Source: Isoetes taiwanensis (Eukaryota > Streptophyta > Lycopodiopsida > Isoetales > Isoetaceae). Taken from it: a stretch of DNA of 64,000 nt. Position 1 is the stretch's first letter. Each line of letters opens with the position of its first letter. A program made the translations under genes and the position numbers. The notes beneath the pieces were generated by a model. That model made no database searches and had not been told where the DNA came from. It was given only the letters and a program-made list of their open reading frames with translations. This document shows positions 54,970 to 64,000 of this stretch, one piece after another. The DNA lies in the NCBI GenBank assembly GCA_021234155.1, contig JAJEKV010000046.1, forward strand, positions 11,050,818 to 11,114,817. Reading direction: 5' to 3'.

Positions 54970-55992
54970 TCATTTTTCTTTTTTCTTAACAAAGAAATCA
55001 TACAGTCCTTGAAAACTGCCAATGGTGTTCCACTCTTTGTCATAACTTTTCCCTTTAACTGCTCTGTGTGCAATTGCAGAGTCTATCAATGATGTCAGAA
55101 AGGCCTGTTTAATCCAAATCAGATTTGGAGTTTTATTTTCAATAGCAACCCTGTTCCTATGCTTCCAGATTGCCCAGCAGCTCAAGGATCTTGTTGTACT
55201 CAGTAGCCTATTGCCCGTGTTCAGAAATTCCATCATATATGAGTCACCAGCAGCCCCTTTGTTAGAGGTTTCAATTTCTCCACATCCTAATGGACATACT
55301 TCTGAGATAGAACTATCAAATTTTGCCCTTCTGTGGTTTGTAGTTAGACTCTGATGTAAGATTAGCCAACCAAAGATTTTTATTTTGTTTGATGTATAAT
55401 TCTTCCAACCCTGAGCACAAACAACAGCTAGCCTTCCCTCATCACAGTTCCAAAGTTGGGTTGTCTTGGATGGTTTATGGTTCACCAAGTTCTTGTAAAT
55501 CTCATTCACAGAATAGATTTCCTTTCCTCTTAGATGCCATTGATTTGAGCTACCACACAATTCTTCACACTGCTTAACCTTATCCATTATGAGATTATAT
55601 ATCTTCCTATCCAGCTCTGAGCCTTTAGTTACCATTGCAATCTCCTCCCATTTTTTCCATGTTGTTTCTCCACATCTCAAATCACCAATTCTCCTGATTT
55701 CTGCATTATGCCATTGCATATATTTCTGTGGATGCTTTAGGGCCAAACAATCATTATTGCTATTTACCACCCCCGGGTGCCAGAAAAAATGAATGTCCTT
55801 AATTTTGGCATCAAGGATTGGAGGCCTATAATATAGTGCTGCAAAATTCCAAGCTTCAAACATTCGTTTTAGCACATTAGATGTATTTGGATATGGATTA
55901 AATTGAAAGAAGGCTGAGTTTGGAAGTTCATACCTTAGACTGTGGCTGCCTACTGGATATGACTCCTGTATCCAATATCTGATCAATTTCAT
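54970..55992 (-). pseudogene. LINE ORF2 C-terminal region (zf-RVT-like)
   Basis: A 340-codon open frame continuous in sense with the RT. It contains the segment typical of plant L1 ORF2 C-termini: IYKNLVNHKPSKTTQLWN, KIKIFGWLILHQSLTTNHRR and CPLGCGEIETSNK, where the family has a Cys-rich finger followed by WAIWKHRN (here CWAIWKHRNRVAIENK). The second half of the finger is reduced. Confidence 0.82.
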
Positions 55993-56024
55993 TGCAGGGG
56001 ATGCGAGGAGTTATGAATAGCTCT

Positions 56025-56795
56025 CTACACCATCTTGGCAGCAAGTGTCTGGGCCTGAATGAATGTGTCCTTGCATCCGAGTCCTCCCTTTTTCCTAGGT
56101 TTGGTGAGGTCTTCCCAGGCTACTTTGTGGACTCCTTGCCAGATGAACTGCCTGATAGCTGCCTCAATTTTACTGTATGAGGCTTTATCTCCCACTATTA
56201 CATACGAGAAATAAACATGTGTGCTACTGATCACTGCATTAGCAATCTGCACTCTGCCAGCTAAAGAAAGAGATGAAGAATACATACCTAATTTCCTCTT
56301 TATCCTGGTAATGATTGGGTCCCATAAACCTCGGAGAGAGGAATTCAAAGCTAGGGGGATTCCAAGAATTGATGTACCTTCATTCTTATTGAGAATTTTG
56401 ATGCCCTGTATTTTAGTTTCATGTGTATCTAGGATAATTGCACATTTGTTCCTGTTTAGCATAACACCAGATATATGGCCAAATCTTTCCATCCCAGTAA
56501 GAAAGTTTGAAAGGCTATTATCTTCTTGTTTTAGAAAAACAAAGGTATCATCAGTATACTGCATCAGGGAGAAAGTACCTTCACTAACTGGCAGCTTCAG
56601 ACAATTGATTTCACCCTTCTCTTGCATATGAGCTACCAATTTGGTAATCATCTCTGCTACAATTAGGAAGAGGTATTGAGCTAGGGGGCATCCTTGCCTC
56701 ACACCTCTTCTGCACGGGAATTGATCTGTAGGAGTGCCATCACTAGAGTTGTCCATTGGACCATCTGTGGTCCATGGACCAGAATTGGTCCATCG
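56025..56795 (-). pseudogene. LINE ORF2 reverse transcriptase, second half
   Basis: Starts just inside the right target copy of the insertion. Contains RRGVRQGCPLAQYLFLIVAE, the catalytic box as MQYTDDTFVF (YxDD with Thr), GVMLNRNKCAI and LGIPL, then the thumb (KRKLGMYSSSLSLAGRVQIAN) and KVAWEDLTKPRKKGGLG, all standard for plant L1. Confidence 0.88.
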
Positions 56796-58312
56796 TACCT
56801 CTGCCACTTAAACCCATATATCTAAAGAGGAACTTCTCCATTTTGCAATCTACCACCGCCCTTTGAATCTTCACTTGATTCTTTATGATCTAAAAGAATT
56901 TTATGACCAATGGATTCACCAAAATCTTGTGGTAATTATCCAAACCTCATACAATTTAGCAGTTTTCGTACTAGTCCAAAACTGCATTCTTCATATTTTC
57001 TAGTATAAAGGGGTCCAAACCTTGCTAAAATCAAAAGCAAATGATTTTTTATGATAAAACATATTGATTTGTATGTTCTCAAGTTTTTTCAATATTATAT
57101 GACATTAGATGAAGTCGCCATACCCAATTTTGCTCAAAAGAGCTGTTTGAGGGTATGAATTATTTCTCTTTTACTATTATAAGTTTTGGCCTAATTCTTG
57201 TGGTCATAAGTTGTTGACTCTAAGAGCTATAGTTCCATATATTTTTGAAGCATTCATAAGTTATAATGATTGCAATGTTGACTAAAGGATCTTTTATATA
57301 AAATTCAGGACAAAAATAAATCTAAAATGATTCAATAAAACTCATATATTTTCTTTAGAAGGGTAATAAAAGATGCACGCTATGCGCTACACTTATATCT
57401 ACGTAGATTGTAATTTTATCAATCTATATTATGTAGTTAATCATGCATTCTCTACATTTGGTTGTGTTTGTTACTACACGATATTGGAGTTTAAGTATGC
57501 TAATTGTACACACAATTCATCTTTTAGAAAATGCTATATTTTTTATGAATGCAAGGCTTCATTGGCAACATAGATCTCAAATTTGATGTGAAAGTGACAT
57601 AGTAGTTGCAAGATTTAAATATAATTATCCATGGACCATTAATGGTCAATACTTAAACTTGTCAAAATTTGAATCATTTAATCAAGATAACACTCTTTTT
57701 CAACTCACATATAATAATACATGTGAATAGAGGTTCTTGATGTCATATATTGCAAAAAATACAAAGAAACCTACTTTTCTCTTACTATCATAAATTTATT
57801 ATTGTGTTTGCTGCCAGAAGTATTGTAGGTTAAGTATGATAATAGTGCATGTAGATCATCTTTCATGATGAGCTATATCTTTTTTATGGATCCAAGCCTT
57901 CCTTGGTAATATAGATCTCTAATTTCATGTTAAAATAATTATTGGTCTACAGAAGACAGAAAATATTTTTGACCCTGTCATGTTCGATGAACCCTATCTT
58001 CCTTTTCATACCTTGGAATGAGGTGCAATTTTTCTACTCTCTAACTCGCATAGAAAAATAAGAAAATACTAAAAAAAATCAAAAAAATCATTTCGTTGAG
58101 ACAGTTTTACCTTATGTTAATATAAGGCAGTCTTGGCATGACCCCCTTGAATTCACCTAAGTATAACTTCCAAGAATGGAGGTAGATAGATTTTTAAATA
58201 TTTTTCATATGGAATATGACTGCCAGATATGAACTTCTAAGAAGGGTTTTATTGAATTTTGAGTCATTGATTTTATATGAATTTTAAAGTGAACAGTGCA
58301 AATGCACCATTT
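56796..58312. mobile_element. 1.5-kb unidentified insertion with 11-bp target duplication
   Basis: TTGGTCCATCG occurs at 56785-56795 and 58313-58323, and the LINE frame is continuous once the intervening 1517 bp and one copy are removed. The insert is AT-rich and non-coding. It contains two diverged direct copies of a roughly 140-bp segment (about 57465-57600 and 57805-57940, both with TTTAAGTATG/TTAAGTATGAT, CATCTTTTAG/CATCTTTCAT and AACATAGATCTC/AATATAGATCTC). Its ends (TACCTCTGCC...CACCATTTT) are not inverted repeats and there is no poly(A). An 11-bp duplication would suit a Mutator-like or a short retroposed element. Confidence 0.8.
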
Positions 58313-59235
58313 TTGGTCCATCGCCTGACAACTCTTGTGTTAATTATGAGTGCAGATGAGGCCATCATGTTGAATCCAAAGACTTTTTGATATATTCTTT
58401 CTGATATCCCCAAGTGAGCCATTGCCTTTTCTAAGAATTGCCAACTGATTGTGTCATATGCCCTCTTGAAATCCAATTTAAGGAGCATGCATCTCTGGCT
58501 AGATAATTTATTCCAATGAAGTCCTTCAGTTGCACCAATGTAATTGTTCAGGATGTTCCTCTGAGGGAGGAAGGCTGACTGGCAGGGACTAATTACCTTC
58601 ATTAGACTCATTTTTAATCTATTAGCTAGAATCTTGGCCAACAGTTTATATGTAGTGTTGGTGAGAGAGATTGGTCTCCAATCACTAAAGTTTGCAGGAT
58701 TTTTGACCTTGGGTATGAGGGTAATGTGTCCTGCATTAATGGCTGGGTGCAGATACTTGGCTCTTCATGCTCCTTGGATGAATAAGGTGAGGTCCTCTTT
58801 CATTAACTCCCAGAATTCCATGTCAAATTCAGGCTGAAGTCCATCTGGACCTGGACTTTTTCCATGTGCCATAGATTGGAGAGTCTCCTTAATCTCCTTT
58901 TCTTCTGGGACTATGAGCATTTCCTCCTCTTCAATCTGAGCACCTTTGGGGATTTCTACAAAGAATTTTTCTATTTCCTCCTCATTGACCTTATAGTTGC
59001 TAAAAAGGTTTTTGTACTCATTAAGAAAGAAATTCTGAATTTCTAGTTGACTGTCCAAGATCTTACCATCATTTCGTTTGACCTGAATGATCCCATTGTT
59101 TAGGATTCTACTTTTGGCAATCCTAAAGAAAAAGGTTGAACCTGCATCATCCATCTCATTGATATATTTGCATCTACTCTTCACTGCTAAACTTTTTGCC
59201 TCAGCTTCCTCAATACTTTTGACTTTAGATTCCAA
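58313..59235 (-). pseudogene. LINE ORF2 reverse transcriptase, first half
   Basis: 59235-58765 holds the pre-RT helix region and HGKSPGPDGLQPEF. After a TGA near 58766 the frame continues with AINAGHITLIPKVKNPANF, DWRPISLTNTTYKLLAKILANRL and SAFLPQRNILNN. LDFKRAYDTISWQFLEKAM carries the first catalytic Asp. The frame reaches INTRVVRRWT at the insertion border. Confidence 0.87.
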
Positions 59236-59349
59236 TTCAAATTCTTTTTCCTGCCATGTTATGTTATCTATCCTGGAAAAGATTCTTCCTTATTTCTCTC
59301 ATTGCTTCATAAACTTCCTGTTTCTCCTTCCTTTTCTTAATATTCCATT

Positions 59350-60243
59350 CTATCCCCATTCCTTAATCCAGCCCTTAACCTGCTTAATCTTCTGAACAAA
59401 GAGGTTCATGCATTCAGTGAAGGGAATTTTAGGAAGTTGACTATAGAATTCTGAGAAGGACTCACAGAAGTTTCTATTATGTAGCATTCCTGTGTTGAAT
59501 TTGAATGGAATATTGGCCCCTCCTTTCTTTGGCTGTGCCATATCTCTCAGAAACTGGGGGAAATGATCTGAGATCGAATTTCCAATATCACAAGATGTGA
59601 CCAAATTGTCCCATTCTTCCAGATCTGAATTCTAGAGGTAAAATCTGTCCACCAAGCAGTATGTCCTTTGGTCCCCTTCCCTTTTATTACACCATGACAA
59701 TATATATGTAGAGGAAGGGGGGAAATATACAAAGTTGGCCATTAACCTGTCCCAAGCCTGTCTCTCCCCTTTAGACATGTTCAACTGCTTTCCAAGCTTT
59801 TGATCCCAAGTAGGTGTGTTGTTGAAGTCCCCTACCATCAGCCAATTTCTAATTTGATGACCTAGGATCCAATTGTTAATTTGGTTCCATTGCTTTTCTC
59901 ACTCAGCAGGGTCTGTCGATGCATACACATTTATTATACCTATGGTATCTCTTCCCTTCTGCAAGACTGCTACAGCCCACCTACCTCCTGGATGACAATA
60001 TTTCTGTAAACATGTGTATCCCTGCCATACCATACAAATTCCACCTTTGGTGCCATCTGCTGCAGACCAAACAGAGTTACCATTTGGCATAATTCATTGT
60101 CCAAGATTTGCTGACTCAAAGGCTGGTAACCTATGTTCTTGTAGCAATATTATGTTAGCCTTCATCTCTTTTAATGCTATTAGAGCTCTTTTCCTCTTGA
60201 GAGGTCCTTTAATGCCTCTCATATTCCAGGTGGTAATCTTCAT
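59350..60243 (-). pseudogene. LINE ORF2 apurinic endonuclease domain
   Basis: Starts at ATG 60243 (MKITTWNMRGIKGPLKRKR), with the catalytic WNxRG box and then LLQEHR. After a stop it continues as GTKGGICMVW, GIINVYAS and MVGDFNNTP (the GDFN box), and SISDHFPQFL (the SDH box). All key endonuclease boxes are present. Two or three stops (about 60090, 59900 and 59632) break it. The endonuclease nicks target DNA to prime reverse transcription. Confidence 0.88.
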
Positions 60244-60887
60244 TGTGTACCAGTTTTCTTCTTCCCCTGACTCCTCAAGTTTAGAGCAGGGCTATTCTCA
60301 GTAAATTGCACCATTCTAGTTCCTTTCTTTCTTGGGTATGGGGTGTAAAACTTGTCCCCCATATCTTCATTCCCAGTATTTTCTTTCCCTTGAGGTTGGC
60401 TGACAGCCATATTTTGTCCTGATGGACTTATTGGCCTGTTGACTTGTTTCAGAATGTCAACTACCAGGCCATCATTGGATGTATCTTCTTGCTGACTACT
60501 ATAGACCACCCTCTGGTGAATTGGACTTACAGGGTCATTGGTCTTGGATTGATCCATGCTTTCTCCTTTCTTCCTATGGTGTGGAGTGTAAAATTTATCT
60601 TCCTTATCTTCTGTTTCATGATTCCCTTTCAATTTCCCTGCATTTCCTTTCCCAGAAACATGACCAACAGTCATGGTTTGCCCCAATGGACTTATTGGCA
60701 TGTTGACAAGCTCAACTTCCAGGCCATCTATGGGTATGTTTTCTTGCTGACTGCAAAAAACCAATCCCTGGCTCTTTGGACTTACAGGGATATTGGATAG
60801 ATCATTAGAATTCCCTCCCTTTGCTGGAGTATAGAATTGAATCAGTGGGCTTCCACATTTTCCTATCATATTTTGGGGGTCCGTCAT
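60240..60887 (-). pseudogene. LINE ORF1 C-terminal region with 80-residue repeats
   Basis: A 215-codon open frame whose TGA (60242-60240) overlaps the ORF2 ATG (60243-60241) as ATGA. It contains about two and a half copies of an 80-residue repeat starting FYTP, with SQQE(N/D), DGL-V, PISPxGQ, GK-N-G and DKFYTP in order. No zinc knuckle or RRM is seen, so the N-terminal part of ORF1 is missing or lies beyond a break. Identity as ORF1 rests on position and strand. Confidence 0.65.
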
Positions 60888-60890
60888 ACG

Positions 60891-62591
60891 TCCTCATGGA
60901 CGCTGCCAATGTGGCATGACGTAAAAATACTATCTATCTACCTATCCTATTATTTTTTATTTTATTTTCTTCTAAAAATTCCATTCCATTTTCCACATTG
61001 TTTCTACTATTATTACTCCCTTGCAGCAGCTTCAAATTTTCATCTCGTCTATGCCTTTGAGGCCGAGTGTATGGGGTTTGGACAATGTGGTATTCTAGCA
61101 TGAAGCCTGGTCAATATCTTCCAAGAGAATCCAACATAGAGGGGAAGCACCATGCAGGTCACAGAGAAATGTGCAGGGTCGTTTTTACCATCTGATGACC
61201 ATACTCTTACTCGTGAAAAGCAAAACCATAAAATTGAACTTCCATTTGTTCAGAACAATGAGGCCAACTTCGACAACGTGCAGAAAGTTGCATTTTCATT
61301 GCTGCCAGGCACAGACCAAGCACGAGTACATGTATAACAAATGATGGTTTGTACTCCTCACTGCAATCATTAATCTCAAATGCTAGTTATCTTTTGTTTG
61401 AGTGTATTTGGCAATTTTGAAGAGTCATGTAGCACACATGGACATGCTTGAGGGTCCAATAATATTACTCATGACCAGGATCTTGCACCAGAACCAATGG
61501 TGGATAAGGTGGAGATGGTAGACATGTCAACACAAACTTCCTCTGATCATTTGTTGAAAGATGATGACAATTCGCAGCCTGCCACAGATACAAATGACAT
61601 ATAACGAGCCGTGAATCTGCACAATGTCGGTGTTGAAAAGAGGTGGAATTGCCCAAAAATAGAGGAGGTCACACATTTCTTCATAGATGTCATGCATATA
61701 TAGGATGATGGTATTGTTTCTGCTAGCCCATCCCAATCCAGCTCAGCGCAACCCAGTCCAGTCTAGCCAGTCGCCCTCGACATCTCTTAGTGTGCTTTAG
61801 AGACACACATGAGTTGCCACACCGTGTTCACCTAAAGGGTAGTTTATTGGGGTCATTGCCATTCTAATTCTTGGATTGGTTATGTGTAGTCATGTCTTCT
61901 TCTCGTTTTTTATTCTATTTAGTTTTCATTTTGTTTCATTCTGTAGTGGAACCATGTCCCTAGTTTTATTGCGGCCCTAATGCCCATTTCCATTGTCGTC
62001 CTATGGCTCTTGGTAGATTCTATGATCACTTCCATCCATCTTTCCATCTATCTATCTATTCTTTTCTTGGAATTGTGACTACTATTCAAAGTCTTAAAAC
62101 ACCTAAGGTTCGTGCTTGAAGTAGGATCAAAGATCTTAAAGCATAGATGCAACTCCGAAACAATACGAAAACAAATTTGAAAACCATTGCCCAAAAAAGA
62201 AATTAACACAAGTCATTGGATAAAAGAGCAAGACCTAAACTAATAATGGAGAGGCATAGGGGATTACCATCAATAATCTGATTGATGGTTGATAACAATA
62301 ATGAGATTAAAATTTGAGTGCAAATTCAATCTAGAGATAGGGATGGAAATGATACTAGCTCCTCTATAGAGAACGTATCTCGTGGTGATGATGATAATGA
62401 TCATGATTATTATGCCACAGCGACATTCCTTGGATGGGGATGTCCTTCACATCTCCTATTTATTCTGTCTCTTGTCTCATTTCTGGTCATTCAACATTCT
62501 AACCTCCTAATTCCATTCCATCTCATGACCAAAAATCTATTCTCCTACTAGGTAAACGTCAAATTGTTTCTGCTTCTTTCTTTTCAATATG
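60891..62591. other. No gene seen
   Basis: Only short chance frames. Contains TATC-type microsatellites at about 60930-60950 and 62040-62060. No recognised transposon protein. Confidence 0.55.
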
Positions 62592-62948
62592 TTAGCTTTG
62601 CATGGTTGCATCTGAGGTGCTGCTATCTTCTCTATGGTTCTTTGGCTTTTCAAAGATTAGTTTGTTCTGATGGATTCGTGTGTCCTTTTTCTCTATGTTT
62701 GGTTCAAGTGGTTTCGTTAGATTGTTTGCTTCTAGTTCTTCAAAAATAGCCTCATCTTTTTGGGTCTCTCTTTTGCCATATCTCTGCGCTCTGCTCGCCC
62801 TTGGTTTGATCGGTTGCTTCCCTCTTTTATGTGTTTCCTGTTTTTTCAATTTGTTTAGTTCGAGAGGTTCCAGCTTGCATTCCAGTTTCTCATATATTTT
62901 CTCAGGTTTCTTGAGGTTCTGGTTCTGACCGTGTGTCCTCTGTTTCAT
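62592..62948 (-). CDS. Unidentified K/E-rich reading frame
   Basis: A 118-codon minus-strand frame from MKQRTHGQNQNLKKPEKIYEK; lysine, glutamate and asparagine together make up a large share, with IFEELEANNL and IFEKPKNHRED as repeated phrases. The plus strand here is L/F/S-rich and open too, which is the expected mirror. Highly charged helical composition could fit a retroelement gag-like or ORF1-like fragment, but nothing else supports it. Confidence 0.2.
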   Translation of the reverse strand: MKQRTHGQNQNLKKPEKIYEKLECKLEPLELNKLKKQETHKRGKQPIKPRASRAQRYGKRETQKDEAIFEELEANNLTKPLEPNIEKKDTRIHQNKLIFEKPKNHREDSSTSDATMQS

Positions 62949-64000
62949 GCTTTATTCTCAGTCCTATCTAGCTCGCATTAATTTCTCCTGTTTTTTATTT
63001 TGGACCTTGTTTACATGATGGGTCAATTCTGGGGGTTGCAACTTCCTCACCAGCATCTTACCACAGATCAATGCCTCTTTTCTATTCGTTTAATAGTCTT
63101 TCCTTTCGGATTAATCCAAGATCTGCAACATCCACAGTCTGAGTTCTTTTGATGCCTCCATGCCTCGATTTTCTGTTCGTTACTCTCTTGATGGGTCATT
63201 TTTTGCAATTGCGGCATCCTCACCTGCATCTGACCTCAATGCATCCAACATCCCTAGCTGATCCGTATCGCTTCCACTTATGCCCGTGCCATTTTTGCTT
63301 TCTTGGGCAAGGATACTAGGTGTCAATTTCCCTCGCCCTTCTTTGGGGTTGCCGAGTGCATTCCCCTCTTAAGCCCCTCCCCAATTTGTTATGCTTGGTT
63401 TTTCTATGAATTTGGTGGTCTTATTTGATCCTTATACTTCCCTTCAGGGTATTTTACTTTTGTCGGATCTCGCGCCTTGTTCCTTGAATTTTAGTCTTCT
63501 TGCTCGTTAATTACTTTGGGCTTTATAGCTTCTATATTACAACAAACACTATATGAACATATTAGTTGTTGCACGTGATACTCTTGCACGTACACTTCTA
63601 TAGGCACCACATATTAATCAGCACCTCAAGGTTTGGTCAACATGGCGAATTACGTGAGTAAATCAATTATTATTTTTTTTATTTTTTTTAAATGATTAAG
63701 GAGGAGGTCGTCGTGTGATAAAAGACGACATCATCATCATGGTTGTGATATAACATTAGATATAGTTGAATCATCATAATTGAACTTATAGTTAGCAAGA
63801 TAGCTTTACGAGCCACAAGCATATATCTAGGTTCTATATGTTATATTCTAGAGCTTATAGGACCCTAACGATGCCGCAAGCTATGTCTCTGCTAGGCAGT
63901 TTTTGTCATGCCAACTTGTATGCCGCGAGTTATCTTGCTCTTCTTGTTCCTATAAATTTGGTCGAATTGGCCACATACAAGAATCACATTTGTGAGGTTA
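62949..64000. other. No gene seen
   Basis: T-rich, with no supported frame. A T run lies at 63670-63691. Near 63000-63230 two similar blocks (GATGGGTCAATTCTGGGGGTTGC and GATGGGTCATTTTTTGCAATTGC, each followed by CTCACC-GCATCT) suggest an old duplication of about 180 bp. Confidence 0.4.

Larger units (their letters stand above)
54970..60890 (-). mobile_element. L1-like LINE with ORF1 and ORF2, split by an insertion
   Basis: Minus strand: ORF1 end (60887-60240), ORF2 endonuclease from ATG 60243, reverse transcriptase (about 59235-58313 and 56795-56025) and a C-terminal domain to the stop near 54970. A 1517-bp insertion (56796-58312) divides the RT. A few stops and frame changes are present, but most of the 1.5-2 thousand codons can be followed. 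No clear poly(A) tail was seen at the 3' end. Confidence 0.9.

Noticed and set aside
61152-61337. 61-codon plus-strand frame near the window end
   Set aside because: Short, with no splice partners, domain or codon signal strong enough to support a gene.

Overview
This is nuclear DNA of a land plant with a repeat-rich genome. One intact host gene, an eight-exon DEAD-box RNA helicase of the LOS4/DBP5/DDX19 type, lies among Ty3/gypsy and Ty1/copia LTR retrotransposons, LINEs and many minisatellites. The gypsy lineages, the tRNA-iMet-type primer-binding sites and the L1-like LINE are typical of plants. I cannot name the species. There is no sign of bacterial, organellar or viral DNA, and no CRISPR, rRNA or tRNA gene was recognised.

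Layout. 1-5.8 kb: a broken DDE-type transposase-like gene (558-2112), two or three unidentified small reading frames including a plausible two-exon gene (3663-4105), and short CACCACA-rich repeats. 5.8-29.9 kb: a 19-bp minisatellite split by a 23.5-kb LTR retrotransposon on the minus strand (6322-29777, 5-bp target duplication GCCAC). That element is itself split inside pol by a second 13.1-kb minus-strand LTR retrotransposon (11645-24779, target duplication CTTAT). 30.2-35 kb: a minus-strand multi-exon gene or pseudogene with an FCP1/HAD-phosphatase-like domain whose catalytic aspartates are replaced, followed by fragments that may be Ulp1-like. 35-38.6 kb: AT-rich DNA with diverged MITE-like and 127-bp repeats. 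38.6-39.5 kb: 3' end of a LINE. 39.5-44.5 kb: largely featureless apart from a strong 85-nt hairpin at 43.0 kb.

44.5-47.05 kb: the helicase gene (minus strand, 474 aa; all splice sites GT-AG). 47.34-54.36 kb: a composite retroelement beginning 0.3 kb upstream of the helicase start codon. It has gypsy LTRs at both ends and in the middle, two copies of the RNase H-integrase segment, and an inverted, truncated copia fragment between them; the whole is bounded by one 5-bp target duplication (CCAAG). 54.9-60.9 kb: a minus-strand L1-like LINE whose ORF1 and ORF2 overlap as ATGA. Its reverse transcriptase is split by a 1.5-kb insertion with an 11-bp target duplication; removing the insertion and one target copy restores the frame. 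60.9-64 kb: no supported gene.

Only the helicase is confidently a working host gene: it should act at the nuclear pore in mRNA export. Most other coding sequence is transposon protein in various states of decay. The mismatches between LTR pairs of the two large elements are tightly clustered at G/C-rich or CAG/CTG-containing spots, so some frameshifts there may be sequence errors rather than mutation.
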